Of a DNA stretch of 39,315 bases, positions 1 through 9,874 are shown piece after piece. Below the pieces are notes generated by a model that was given only the letters and a program-made list of their open reading frames with translations, ran no database searches and was not told where the DNA came from. The translations under genes were made by a program, and so were the position numbers. Each line of letters opens with the position of its first letter. Position 1 is the stretch's first letter. The stretch is from Acidimicrobiaceae bacterium (GTDB lineage Bacteria > Actinomycetota > Acidimicrobiia > Acidimicrobiales > Poriferisodalaceae). The stretch covers positions 1-39,315 of the forward strand of contig PBHE01000029.1 in NCBI GenBank assembly GCA_002719335.1, in the 5' to 3' direction.

Positions 1-52
1 AGTGACCTCTGCCGTGTGAAGGCAGCGCTCTAACCAACTGAGCCAATCGCCC
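1..52 (-). tRNA. tRNA-Val (anticodon CAC), 3' part cut off by the window edge
   Basis: Read on the minus strand from 52, the sequence gives a 7-nt acceptor strand GGGCGAT, a D-arm with GCTC...GAGC, and an anticodon stem CTGCC/GGCAG around the loop TTCACAC. The anticodon is therefore CAC, reading the valine codon GTG. The variable region and the start of the T-arm follow, and the rest lies outside the window. The upstream side (positions 53-70) carries a TATGGT hexamer at about the right distance for a -10 box. Confidence 0.9.
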
Positions 53-407
53 GCGGGCGGTCACCATAGCGTCCCAGTTGCCTTCCACTGCTGACTGAGG
101 CTTCGATTGTTGTAGATCTCGGTCTGAACAGCAAAATTTGTCCCGAAAACGACGAAAGCCGCCCGAAGGCGACGTGAAGAAGAACTATAGCACAGTTAGA
201 GTTTCATGTCCAGCCCAATTATGATGTTTTTCAATGAATTTAAATCAATTTCAGTTCAGAGGCGTGCCTGCCGGCTCGGAGGTAGAAGCGGTTTGCCGAC
301 TAGGTTTTGGAGCTATGACTAGCCCCTCCTACGACTGGATCGCTTATCACCAGGAGGCGCCGGCCAAGGTCCTTAAACGAGAACTGCGTGACCTCTACGG
401 TCGGACG
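53..407. other. Intergenic region without a convincing gene
   Basis: This stretch separates the divergent tRNA-Val and CoA-transferase genes. It holds an AT-rich patch around 215-255 and the 12-nt palindrome CGCCCGCGGGCG at 48-59 that straddles the tRNA 5' end. A 31-codon open frame at 315-410 lacks a proper ribosome-binding site and is not called. No RNA gene or repeat was seen beyond this. Confidence 0.6.
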
Positions 408-413
408 TAGCGT
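408..413 (+). promoter_or_regulatory. -10 hexamer TAGCGT for the CoA-transferase gene (leaderless)
   Basis: TAGCGT matches the actinobacterial TAnnnT pattern and ends 6 nt before the ATG at 420. Transcription would then start at or next to the start codon. There is no Shine-Dalgarno sequence, and no clear -35 box is visible. Confidence 0.5.
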
Positions 414-419
414 GATGTC

Positions 420-1616
420 ATGAGTCATCCGGGAGGCCCGCTAGCCGGGGTGAGAGTTCTGGACGCAGCCGGCATGATCGCGGCACCCAGCGCCTGCGCC
501 ATGATGGCCGACCTTGGCGCGGACGTCATCAAACTCGAACCACCGCACGGCGATCTCTTACGCGGCTTAGTGACAGTTCCCGGTGGTCCGGATCCTTGGT
601 GGGAGTTAGACAATCGAGGGAAGCGGGGTATCGCTGTAGACCTGACCTCTGAGCAGGGGCGCTCAGTGGCACATGCGATCGCTTCGAGCTGCGACGTATT
701 CGTCACCAATCTGACTACAGAACGTCAGGCTCGCTACCAGCTATCAGCGAAAGATTTACGGACCAATCACCCCGAACTTATTCATCTCACTTTGACTGGC
801 TATGGAAATGCAGGACCCGACCAGGACCGTCTTGCCTTCGACTACACCGCGTTCTTCAGCCGAGGCGGAGTGCTCGACACGATGGGAGAGCCTGGCCACA
901 CACCGCCGTCTGGGCGTCCAGGACAAGGCGACCACACCACCTCTTTGTCAATTCTGTCATCAGTTCTCCTTGCGCTTCGCGAGCGAGACCTCAGTGGCCA
1001 TGGACAAGAAGTTTCAGTCGCGCTCATGCAAACGGCGATGTGGACTATGAGCTCAGATCTCTCGGTGGCTTTGGCCAGTGGAGAAGCGCCACGACCAATC
1101 ATGCGAATCGAAACTACATCTCCGTTGGTGGGGCGGTTTCGGTGCGCGGACGACCGCTGGATCATGTTCGCCATGGCGGCAGAGCCTTATTGGCAAAAAT
1201 TTTGTGAGGCGTTAGGTAACCCAGACTGGATTCAGGATCCTCGTTTCGTTGACCCAGAACAACGAGCCGAGAACGGTCCCGAACTCATGCTGTTATGCGA
1301 TGAAATGTTCGCCACAGCAGATAGAACGACTTGGTCTGACCGATTCGATTCAGCGGGCCTGGTGTGGGCGCCAATACAGAGCCTCGAGGAAGTCATTTCC
1401 GACCCCCAGTCCGAAGCTTTAGGCGCCTTTGAAGAAGTGCCGAACGTTGATCAGTCATTTCGCACCGTCGCGACCCCTTTTGATCTACGGGGTTCTGAGA
1501 TGTCAATAAGGGGCGGAGCCCCTCAACATGGTGAGCACACGACCGAGATCATGGTTGAAGCCGGTTATTCCGCAGAAGAGATCGCGGCGCTATATGAGCA
1601 AGCGATCATCACCTAA
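420..1616 (+). CDS. CaiB/BaiF (class III) CoA-transferase
   Basis: Predicted cytoplasmic enzyme of 398 residues that moves CoA between carboxylic acids through an aspartyl-CoA anhydride. The N-terminus (GVRVLDAAGMIAAPSACAMM, then LGADVIKLEPPHGD) is the family signature. The catalytic Asp is D171 in GQGDHTTS, almost the same number as the Asp of formyl-CoA transferase, and is followed by the conserved helix and the motif SGHGQEVSVAL. Length is typical. The substrate cannot be told from sequence. The start at 420 is backed by a -10 hexamer 6 nt upstream rather than a ribosome-binding site. The stop overlaps the stop of the convergent DnaJ-domain gene by 4 nt. Confidence 0.9.
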   Translation: MSHPGGPLAGVRVLDAAGMIAAPSACAMMADLGADVIKLEPPHGDLLRGLVTVPGGPDPWWELDNRGKRGIAVDLTSEQGRSVAHAIASSCDVFVTNLTTERQARYQLSAKDLRTNHPELIHLTLTGYGNAGPDQDRLAFDYTAFFSRGGVLDTMGEPGHTPPSGRPGQGDHTTSLSILSSVLLALRERDLSGHGQEVSVALMQTAMWTMSSDLSVALASGEAPRPIMRIETTSPLVGRFRCADDRWIMFAMAAEPYWQKFCEALGNPDWIQDPRFVDPEQRAENGPELMLLCDEMFATADRTTWSDRFDSAGLVWAPIQSLEEVISDPQSEALGAFEEVPNVDQSFRTVATPFDLRGSEMSIRGGAPQHGEHTTEIMVEAGYSAEEIAALYEQAIIT

Positions 1617-2269
1617 CGGTCGACGTCTCCTTCTAGCGGTCTGAGGCAATAGATCCGCATCAGATTCCTGGCCTGAACAGTTTCTGTTCCTTTTGAACAC
1701 TCAGTGACTGAGTTGATGTCAAAGAACCTCACTACTTGGCGTGAGGATTTGTCTTCACAATCGCTACTTCGGACCGAATTGTCTTCTTTGATGACAACGC
1801 ATCTAATACTCGATGGAGGAGTCACCGGGGTCCAACGTTCAGACCGACTGTTGGTAGCGAAAGCCGAAAACACAAATATTCCCACGCCGATCGCCCCAGC
1901 TACCAACCATGGGAGCACTCTCAACACGGTCGCGACATAGGGATTACCCACTTCGAAGCCCGGCGGATCAGACGCGTCCATATCGAAGGGATCTTCGATC
2001 CAAGCCGCTGAACCCATCTTTGGCTGATCTGACTCTCCCCGTGAGGCTTTGTCATATTCGGCCCGCAGATCAGGTGACCCTAAAATTCGCCAAGCTTCGT
2101 TTATTGCATGCATTCGACTCACTGCTTCTCGACGTTGGACTTCTTCCACGTCACCGAGCGCGTCGGGGTGATTGATTCGAGCTGTAGCAACCCATGCCTG
2201 GCGGACCGCTTCTTGGTCGACATCGCTATCTATGCCCAACACGGCGTAGTGGTCGATAGATCTGGTCAC
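1613..2269 (-). CDS. J-domain protein with a C-terminal membrane anchor
   Basis: 218 residues. An N-terminal J-domain (about residues 4-75: DHYAVLGIDSD, then the HPD tripeptide in INHPDALGD and the helix ending LRAEYDKA) would stimulate an Hsp70 ATPase. After an acidic linker comes one hydrophobic segment (LPWLVAGAIGVGIFVFSAFA) and a C-terminal tail with two or three cysteines, probably outside the membrane. The zinc-finger and client-binding domains of true DnaJ are missing, so this is a class III J-protein recruiting DnaK to the membrane. The GTG at 2269 is chosen because GGAGGGG sits 5 nt upstream; the longer frame to 2341 has no such site. Client unknown. Confidence 0.8.
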   Translation of the reverse strand: MTRSIDHYAVLGIDSDVDQEAVRQAWVATARINHPDALGDVEEVQRREAVSRMHAINEAWRILGSPDLRAEYDKASRGESDQPKMGSAAWIEDPFDMDASDPPGFEVGNPYVATVLRVLPWLVAGAIGVGIFVFSAFATNSRSERWTPVTPPSSIRCVVIKEDNSVRSSDCEDKSSRQVVRFFDINSVTECSKGTETVQARNLMRIYCLRPLEGDVDR

Positions 2270-2304
2270 GAGGCCCCTCCAATGGCAACCTACCCCGACA
2301 GCAC

Positions 2305-2310
2305 TACGGT
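2305..2310 (+). promoter_or_regulatory. -10 hexamer TACGGT for the zinc-ribbon gene (leaderless)
   Basis: TACGGT ends exactly 6 nt before the GTG at 2317, the same geometry as several other genes in this window. It supports the GTG as the true start, since no ribosome-binding site is present. Confidence 0.5.
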
Positions 2311-2316
2311 GATGGG

Positions 2317-2637
2317 GTGGACGAGTTGGAGTGCCCCGCATGCGGCGAAGACGATCGGCTTTTAGGGCGCCCCTGTGGTGACCTAATCGACGTCACCTGT
2401 GAGGCATGCGGCCAGAATTGGGAGCGCAACCCGAACGCCATAGCGAACTGTGATCGTTGTGACGGTGACGACATGGAGGGCGCGGTCAAAGCAATTGTCG
2501 AGAAATCCAGAGGAAGTCAGCTATCTATAGTCGCAACCCAGGTTGTTTATCTGTGTCGCTCCTGCGACGCGGCGATTCTTGCGTCATACCGGGTTGGACG
2601 TAGTCCCCTGATGCCTGATCAGCTTCCCACCGAGTGA
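2317..2637 (+). CDS. Small protein with four CxxC zinc knuckles
   Basis: 106 residues starting with GTG. It carries four CxxC pairs: C6/C9, C28/C31, C45/C48 and C80/C83, enough for two zinc-ribbon sites, with one further Cys at 20. The first half (CPACGEDD, then VTCEACGQNW) reads like a nucleic-acid or protein-binding zinc ribbon. Residues 50-75 form a short helical or beta linker. No catalytic domain is visible and I do not recognise a named family. It is divergent from the J-domain gene and converges on prfC. Function unknown; RNA or DNA binding or a chaperone-related role would fit. Confidence 0.7.
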   Translation: MDELECPACGEDDRLLGRPCGDLIDVTCEACGQNWERNPNAIANCDRCDGDDMEGAVKAIVEKSRGSQLSIVATQVVYLCRSCDAAILASYRVGRSPLMPDQLPTE

Positions 2638-2653
2638 CACGAGTCACCCATGG

Positions 2654-4258
2654 TTAGCTGTTGCCATCGCCAAGCCATTCCTGTTCGGCTAAAACCCGTT
2701 CCAGCGTCAAGTGATCTTTCTCGTTCTGTATACGTTGAAGGTAAAACTCATTCTCGAACAACGCTAGTAAGGCCCCATCGCTTCGCGTGAGAACAGTCGC
2801 TCCGGGAAGCCGACGCAACTCATCCGCGGACGCTGCGTCAGTTCGCCTAGCGACCGAATATGGTGCATTCGTTAACGCAACCGGGGCACCAAACTCGTTC
2901 TCTAACCGGTGAGTGGCGACCTCGAACTGCATAAGCCCCACCGCTGCCAAAACGGGCTCCACATCACCGAACTCTTGATCTCGGAGAACTTGAATAACCC
3001 CTTCTTCGTCAAGTTGCACCAAACCGCGTCGAAATTGCTTGAACCGGTTTGTGTCAGTGACGCGGATCCGTCGGAAAATCTCTGGAGCAAAGAGAGGAAT
3101 CTGAGGGAATTCGACTGCCTCCTCGGAATACAACGTGTCCCCTACACGGACATCTGTGGCGTTGACTAACGCAACAACGTCGCCGGGCCACGCCTCATCT
3201 ACCGTCGACCTCTCCGAACCAAACATCGTGTGTGCGTACTTGGTCGCGAACGGGCGGCCGGTTCGAGTTTGGGTAACACTCATACCTCGCTGAAAGTGAC
3301 CAGAACAGACGCGGACATAGGCGATCCGATCACGGTGCGCTTTGTCGGTGTTGGCTTGCACTTTGAACGCGAATGCCGAGAAAGGTGCTTCGACGGGGCG
3401 GGGAGCACTGTCCACGTCGAATCGCGGTGCCGGCGTTGGTGCCAGATCCACTACGGAATCGAGAAGAAGCCGCACCCCGAAGTTCGTCAGCGCCGATCCG
3501 AAAAAGACCGGAGTGACTTCGCCGGCTAGAAAACCTTTGATGTCGACTTCGGTGCCGAGGGCATCTAATAGTTCTAACTCTTCGCTAGCGTCACTCCATC
3601 CAGGCGTTAACGGATCCACATCATCTGTTTCAAATCTTTGCTCGTTCGACTCAGTAGCTCCGTGAGCAGTCCGGTCGTATCTGATAAACGACCTAGCGGT
3701 CCGGTCAACAATTCCTCTGAGGTCTCCAGGCACGCCTACGGGCCACGACATTGGTATGGGGAGGAGTTGCAGCATTTTTTCGATTTCGTCGATCAACTCA
3801 AGAGGCGATCTGCCGGGACGATCACATTTGTTGACGAACGTGAGGATCGGGAGTTCGCGTTGACGGCAAACTTCAAACAATTTCAACGTTTGAGACTCAA
3901 TACCTTTTGAACCGTCAAGCACCATTACTGCTGCGTCAGTCGCCGCCAAAACCCGGTAGGTATCTTCACTGAAATCGCGGTGTCCTGGAGTGTCCAATAG
4001 GTTGAGCACACAATCTCGGTAGTCGAACTGCAACGCGGTGGAAGTGATGGAGATCCCTCGCTGTTGTTCAAGTTCCATCCAGTCTGAGGTTGCAGCTTTT
4101 CGTCCCGAACGTGCCTTAACGGAACCTGCCTCGGCAATCTGACCGGAATAGAGCAGAAATTTCTCGGTGAGGGTGGTTTTGCCCGCGTCGGGGTGACTGA
4201 TGATTGCGAATGTTCTTCGTCGACTTGCTTCCTCAGCTACCTGCTCATGTGAAGCCAC
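2654..4258 (-). CDS. prfC: Peptide chain release factor 3 (RF3), translational GTPase
   Basis: 534 residues. RF3 is a GTPase that removes RF1/RF2 from the ribosome after termination. G-motifs are clear: G1 SHPDAGKTT (about 21-29), G2 with RGIS (67-70), G3 DTPGH (89-93), G4 NKCD (143-146), followed by the beta-barrel and RF3-specific C-terminal domains. The frame is open to 4567, but the start is placed at the GTG at 4258: the protein then begins 14 residues before RRTFAIISHPDAGK, as in E. coli RF3 (529 residues), and a TACCCT -10 hexamer lies 7 nt upstream. An ATG at 4297 is the alternative. It is divergent from the oxidoreductase gene at 4373. Confidence 0.93.
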   Translation of the reverse strand: MASHEQVAEEASRRRTFAIISHPDAGKTTLTEKFLLYSGQIAEAGSVKARSGRKAATSDWMELEQQRGISITSTALQFDYRDCVLNLLDTPGHRDFSEDTYRVLAATDAAVMVLDGSKGIESQTLKLFEVCRQRELPILTFVNKCDRPGRSPLELIDEIEKMLQLLPIPMSWPVGVPGDLRGIVDRTARSFIRYDRTAHGATESNEQRFETDDVDPLTPGWSDASEELELLDALGTEVDIKGFLAGEVTPVFFGSALTNFGVRLLLDSVVDLAPTPAPRFDVDSAPRPVEAPFSAFAFKVQANTDKAHRDRIAYVRVCSGHFQRGMSVTQTRTGRPFATKYAHTMFGSERSTVDEAWPGDVVALVNATDVRVGDTLYSEEAVEFPQIPLFAPEIFRRIRVTDTNRFKQFRRGLVQLDEEGVIQVLRDQEFGDVEPVLAAVGLMQFEVATHRLENEFGAPVALTNAPYSVARRTDAASADELRRLPGATVLTRSDGALLALFENEFYLQRIQNEKDHLTLERVLAEQEWLGDGNS

Positions 4259-4265
4259 CAGTTCG

Positions 4266-4271
4266 AGGGTA
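4266..4271 (-). promoter_or_regulatory. -10 hexamer TACCCT for prfC (leaderless)
   Basis: On the minus strand TACCCT ends 7 nt before the GTG at 4258. The geometry matches the other leaderless promoters in the window and favours this start over the upstream ATG at 4297. Confidence 0.5.
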
Positions 4272-4372
4272 GAAGCAGCACGGCGCGCTACCACCATCAA
4301 TAGTTCAATATGCGCGATAAGGCCAAGGGGTGGCATGCTCTGGGCAAACGATCGATCGAGTAGGAGGACCGT

Positions 4373-5425
4373 ATGAAGCTGGCGACAGGAGCCGGGTATT
4401 GGGCGGCAGGGCCGCCTTCGGAGGCCCAAGAAGCGATTCTCGAAGCAGAAGCTCTTGACTTTCACAGTTTCTGGACAGCTGAGGCGTACGGAAGCGACGC
4501 GCTTACCCCACTGGCGTGGTGGGGGAGCCGAACCGAAAAAATTCAACTCGGTACAGGCATTGTGCAAATGTCAGCTCGAACACCTGCGGCTACCGCAATG
4601 GCCGCTATCACCATGGACCATCTCACCGGAGGCCGCTTCATTCTCGGGCTCGGTGTCAGCGGTCCTCAAGTCGTCGAGGGTTGGTATGGGCAGCCGTACC
4701 CCAAGCCATTAGCGCGGACGCGGGAATACGTGCACATCATTCGCGACATTTGCGACCGCGAGAAACCCGTTTCTTTTGTTGGGGATCACTATCAGATGCC
4801 ATTCCCGGGCGGATTGGAGTTGGGGAAGCCGTTGAAGTCCACCGTGCATCCACTCCGCAAACACATTCCAATTTATTTGGGCGCTGAAGGACCAAAGAAT
4901 GTGGCCCTCGCCGCAGAGATATGTGACGGATGGCTCCCTCTTTTCTTTGCACCAAAAGACAATCAGTTTTACGTGGATGCGCTCAACGAAGGCTTCGCGA
5001 AAGCTGGAAAGTCACGCGTCGGGGCGGACGGCCAAATTCCGGAGGAAAACAACTTCGAGGTTGTGTGTCCGGTCTCAATCGTTCCTGATTCTGACGTCGA
5101 ACGGGCAGCGGACAAAGTGAGGCCCATGCTCGCTCTCTATATGGGCGGCATGGGGGCCAAAGGCGCGAACTTCCACTACGACGTCTTTTGTCGGATGGGT
5201 TACCAAGACGTCGCCGATCAAGTACAAGAGTGCTATTTGGCTGGACGCAAGGATCAGGCAGCCGCGTCTATTCCGCTGTCGTTGGTGGAGGAAGTTGCTC
5301 TGGTTGGCCCGTTAGACAAGATCGCTAAGGACCTTCAACGTTGGAGAGATACGGTGGTCACCACTCTTCAAGTAAGTGGTCCGATATCCCTGCTACGTAC
5401 GGTCGCTGAGGTGGTACAGCAATGA
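4373..5425 (+). CDS. F420-dependent LLM-class oxidoreductase (Rv3520c-like)
   Basis: 350 residues of the luciferase-like monooxygenase fold, a TIM barrel. The N-terminus MKLATGAGYW, the segment FWTAEAYGSDALTPLAWWG and the ITMDHLTGGRFILGLGVSGP strand-helix unit match the actinobacterial F420-dependent branch. The family uses reduced F420 or flavin for hydride transfer; the substrate is not known. The start is well supported by GGAGG about 6 nt upstream. It overlaps the next gene by 4 nt (ATGA), so the two are translationally coupled. Assignment to F420 rather than FMN is inferred from family resemblance. Confidence 0.82.
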   Translation: MKLATGAGYWAAGPPSEAQEAILEAEALDFHSFWTAEAYGSDALTPLAWWGSRTEKIQLGTGIVQMSARTPAATAMAAITMDHLTGGRFILGLGVSGPQVVEGWYGQPYPKPLARTREYVHIIRDICDREKPVSFVGDHYQMPFPGGLELGKPLKSTVHPLRKHIPIYLGAEGPKNVALAAEICDGWLPLFFAPKDNQFYVDALNEGFAKAGKSRVGADGQIPEENNFEVVCPVSIVPDSDVERAADKVRPMLALYMGGMGAKGANFHYDVFCRMGYQDVADQVQECYLAGRKDQAAASIPLSLVEEVALVGPLDKIAKDLQRWRDTVVTTLQVSGPISLLRTVAEVVQQ

Positions 5426-6894
5426 GTTCCATAAATCCCCGCACTCCTGTTCTAGTTGGCTCCGGGCAGTTAGTTCAAAGGCCAGACAATCCATTGGATG
5501 CCCTTGAACCAGTCGCGATGATGCGCGCAGCACTCGAAGCAGCGGCAGACGATGCGGGAGCTAGAAGTCTGCTGGATCGAGCGACACACACCTGGGTAGT
5601 TAAAGGGGCGTGGCCATATCCAGATCCCGGTGCTCTACTCAGAGAAGAATTTGGCAATACCAGCCGAACGGGCATTTCGACTGACGGTGGCAATACCCCG
5701 CAGTCACTGGTGAATAAAGCCTCGCTGCGTATTCGAGAAGGCGAGGCCGACATCGTGCTGATAGTCGGCGCAGAGGGTATTTGGAGCAGGAGAAGAGCGA
5801 AGCGATCCGGCCAACGAATTCCTTATACCGACCAAGCGCCAACTCAACCAGAGGAGATTCTCGGTAAAGACGTCACCATGAGTCACCCAGTGGAGTTAGA
5901 ACGCGGATTCGCGCTGCCTATCAACTTTTACCCGATCTTCGAATCGGCTTTTCGAGCATCCCGCGGCGAAACTGTCGCAGATCACCGGGACCGACTGAGC
6001 AAACTTTGGGAAACCTTTAACCGGGTTGCTTGTGCGAATCCATACTCGTGGGTGCGTACGCCGATGACTGCCGAGGAGATCCGAAACCCGGGGCCTTCTA
6101 ACCGTCTCGTCGGGTTTCCTTATACCAAAGCAATGAACTCAAACTGGGATCTAGATCAAGCGGCGGCAATCATCCTCTGCTCAGTTGAAGCAGCAGAATC
6201 TGCCGGTGTTTCGCAGGATCGTTGGCTTTTCCCGCATTCGGGCACCGACGGAGCGGACACCAACTTCGTGTCTAACCGGGGCGATCTTCACTCATCTCCT
6301 GCTATCAGGGTTGCCGGACGGCGCGCGATGCAATTGGCTGGGGTGGCACCAGGTGACATTGATCACGTCGACCTGTACAGCTGCTTTCCTTCAGCAGTGC
6401 AAATTGCTGCTACTGAGATGGGATTAGGGGTTGATCGGCAACTCACACAAACAGGTGGGCTTACGTTCGCAGGGGGTCCTCTGAACAACTATGTGACCCA
6501 TTCGATAGCAACGATGGCGAACGTGTTACGCGACGACCCCGGATCTATCGGTCTTTGTTCAGGTAACGGTGGCTACATCACCAAACATGCTTTCGGGGTG
6601 TACAGCACCACGCCATCTACCGGTGGTTTTCAGTATCAAGATTGTCAAGAGGAAATCAACACATTCCCCAACGTCGAATTAGATGCCGATCACATTGGCG
6701 CTGCAACCGTAGAGGCTTACACGGTCATGCACAGCGCTGAGGGCCCCGAAAAAGGTCTCGCGGCGCTGCGCACCGCCAATGGCCGTCAGTGGGCAACAAC
6801 TCGCGATCCAGGTCTGATGAACGCGATGATGGAAGCGGAACATGTCGGATGTTCAGTCGAGGTGCTTCCAGACTTCACTTTCGAGTTGATCTGA
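5422..6894 (+). CDS. Thiolase-superfamily protein lacking the nucleophilic Cys
   Basis: 490 residues with two thiolase halves. The N-terminal half starts TPVLVGSGQLVQR, and the position where thiolases hold the acylated Cys reads DGGNTPQSLVNKAS (88-101), with no Cys. The C-terminal half keeps C321 in DLYSCFPSA, H360 in the GGPLNNYVTHS motif and C379 in GLCSGNGGY. Such SCP2-type thiolase-like proteins are common in actinobacteria and are often annotated as acetyl-CoA acetyltransferase. Without the nucleophile, ordinary thiolysis is doubtful; an aldolase, lyase or hydrolytic role is possible. It overlaps the upstream oxidoreductase by 4 nt, so the pair probably act on one acyl-CoA substrate. 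Confidence 0.8.
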   Translation: MSSINPRTPVLVGSGQLVQRPDNPLDALEPVAMMRAALEAAADDAGARSLLDRATHTWVVKGAWPYPDPGALLREEFGNTSRTGISTDGGNTPQSLVNKASLRIREGEADIVLIVGAEGIWSRRRAKRSGQRIPYTDQAPTQPEEILGKDVTMSHPVELERGFALPINFYPIFESAFRASRGETVADHRDRLSKLWETFNRVACANPYSWVRTPMTAEEIRNPGPSNRLVGFPYTKAMNSNWDLDQAAAIILCSVEAAESAGVSQDRWLFPHSGTDGADTNFVSNRGDLHSSPAIRVAGRRAMQLAGVAPGDIDHVDLYSCFPSAVQIAATEMGLGVDRQLTQTGGLTFAGGPLNNYVTHSIATMANVLRDDPGSIGLCSGNGGYITKHAFGVYSTTPSTGGFQYQDCQEEINTFPNVELDADHIGAATVEAYTVMHSAEGPEKGLAALRTANGRQWATTRDPGLMNAMMEAEHVGCSVEVLPDFTFELI

Positions 6895-6948
6895 GCTGCG
6901 CCTTCGCCATCTCTGAGAAAGGTCCACCACTGACCTGGCTGATCTTCC

Positions 6949-6954
6949 TACCCT
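6949..6954 (+). promoter_or_regulatory. -10 hexamer TACCCT for the Ppx/GppA-like gene
   Basis: TACCCT ends 7 nt before the GTG at 6962, which has no usable ribosome-binding site. It is identical in sequence and distance to the hexamer before prfC. Confidence 0.5.
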
Positions 6955-6961
6955 CGAGAGA

Positions 6962-7882
6962 GTGAGGGCCGCGCTGATCGAGTTAGGAAGCACGGGATTT
7001 CGTCTCACTATCGACGATGGGCGGGACATAGAACGCCGAAGCCAGCATCTGCATCTCGGTTCATCCGTCAGCACCTACGGTTCATTTACTGAACGGGATA
7101 TTTCGGCGGCGACGCGGCTAGCAGCCGAATTCATGGCGGCGGCGAAGATGCACAACTGTCAACGCATCGTTGCCATAGCGACGGAGTCGTTTCGCCTCGC
7201 CGCGAATGGTGAAGCCGTTGCCACTCACATTTCTAGGGAGATTGGCTGCCCGGTGCGGATCTTGTCCCCTCAAGAAGAAGTATCTCTGACGTGGCGCGCT
7301 GTGGTCAACGAGTTTCCCAACAGGCCGGGCGTCATCATGGTTGATCTCAGCGGCGGTCACCTGGGTTTAGGCAGCGGTCCATTGGGTGCAAAAGATCCGG
7401 TGCATAATTTCAGTTACCCACTTGGGACAAGTGTTTTAGCTCCACGAGCCTTAGCTGACGGCTATCTAGAAACCTCAACGCGGACTCGGCTCGAGCACCA
7501 CATTGCCGAAACGCTTAAACCGGCCATGGCGAGTATCGGGCCTACCCCCGCAGAACAAATTGTCTTGACTGGCGGAATGGCGCGGGCTTTAGCTCAACTA
7601 GTCCACACCACCCGTCGAGGGGAAGTGCCCGACGGAGTTAACGGTCTCGGCGTCGACTGCTCGGATCTCGGGCACCTCGTGAAGAAGTTTTCTGAAATTT
7701 CGTTACCCGCACGTTTAGCTCTTCCTGGGATGAAGCAAAGGAGATCGCTCCATCTCCCGCTTGCAGTGGCCATTCTCAGGCAGACAATGCGGTCGCTTGA
7801 GGCACACGAGGCTTTGGTCACAACCGTGGGCCTGCGAGAGGGTCTTCTGGCACGGCTTATGACCCAACAACGCGCCGCATAA
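6962..7882 (+). CDS. Ppx/GppA-family protein with degenerate phosphate-binding motifs
   Basis: 306 residues of the actin-like ASKHA ATPase fold used by exopolyphosphatases and pppGpp hydrolases. The phosphate-1 loop reads ELGSTGFRL, with Glu (E7) in place of the usual Asp. ATESFRLA stands where ATSALR-type motifs lie, and QEE (104-106) keeps the catalytic glutamates. The phosphate-2 loop VDLSGGHLGL (127-136) has Ser in place of the middle Gly of DIGGGS. The C-terminal Ppx regulatory and HD-like domains are absent, so it belongs to the short actinobacterial form. Activity on polyphosphate or (p)ppGpp is plausible but weakened by these changes. It stands alone ahead of the leuA leader. Confidence 0.75.
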   Translation: MRAALIELGSTGFRLTIDDGRDIERRSQHLHLGSSVSTYGSFTERDISAATRLAAEFMAAAKMHNCQRIVAIATESFRLAANGEAVATHISREIGCPVRILSPQEEVSLTWRAVVNEFPNRPGVIMVDLSGGHLGLGSGPLGAKDPVHNFSYPLGTSVLAPRALADGYLETSTRTRLEHHIAETLKPAMASIGPTPAEQIVLTGGMARALAQLVHTTRRGEVPDGVNGLGVDCSDLGHLVKKFSEISLPARLALPGMKQRRSLHLPLAVAILRQTMRSLEAHEALVTTVGLREGLLARLMTQQRAA

Positions 7883-7940
7883 ACCTCGCGCGACTCACAG
7901 TCCTCCCTAGCGGCCCTGTACCAATTCGGTATTCCGGTGC

Positions 7941-7946
7941 TAAGAT
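7941..7946 (+). promoter_or_regulatory. -10 hexamer TAAGAT of the leuA attenuator transcript
   Basis: TAAGAT ends 7 nt before the GTG of the leader peptide at 7954, so the mRNA would begin on that GTG. A weak -35 candidate (TGTACC, 7917-7922) lies 18 nt upstream. Confidence 0.5.
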
Positions 7947-7953
7947 TTTCGTC

Positions 7954-7991
7954 GTGAACGGATCGCTGCGCGGACTGCTTCTTCTTACCTA

Positions 7992-7992
<1 letters not shown>
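7954..7992 (+). CDS. Leucine-rich leader peptide of leuA
   Basis: A 12-codon frame, GTG start and TAG stop, encodes M-N-G-S-L-R-G-L-L-L-L-T: five leucines in twelve residues, four of them consecutive (CTG CTT CTT CTT). It lies 138 nt before leuA and is followed at once by a 10-bp hairpin. Leader peptides rich in the end-product amino acid are the sensor of classical transcription attenuation, known for leuA in other actinobacteria. When charged leucyl-tRNA is scarce the ribosome would stall on the leucine run. The peptide probably has no function of its own. Confidence 0.8.
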
Positions 7993-9834
<1,842 letters not shown>

Positions 9835-9862
9835 CTGGACCGGCGACTCGTCAAACTTCGGT

Positions 9863-9868
9863 CAGAAT
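9863..9868 (+). promoter_or_regulatory. Possible -10 hexamer CAGAAT for the alpha/beta hydrolase gene
   Basis: CAGAAT ends 6 nt before the GTG at 9875. It departs from TAnnnT at the first base, so it is a weaker example of the leaderless pattern. Confidence 0.3.
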
Positions 9869-9874
9869 TCTCAC

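Noticed and set aside
315-410. 31-codon open frame ending 9 nt before the CoA-transferase start
   Set aside because: GGAG lies only 2 nt from the ATG, there is no -10 hexamer at the leaderless distance, and its stop codon forms part of the -10 box of the next gene. Not enough to call a gene.
4259-4567. N-terminal extension of RF3 by about 100 residues
   Set aside because: No homology to RF3 in this stretch, it would overlap the start and promoter of the divergent oxidoreductase, and a GTG with a -10 hexamer fits the family N-terminus.
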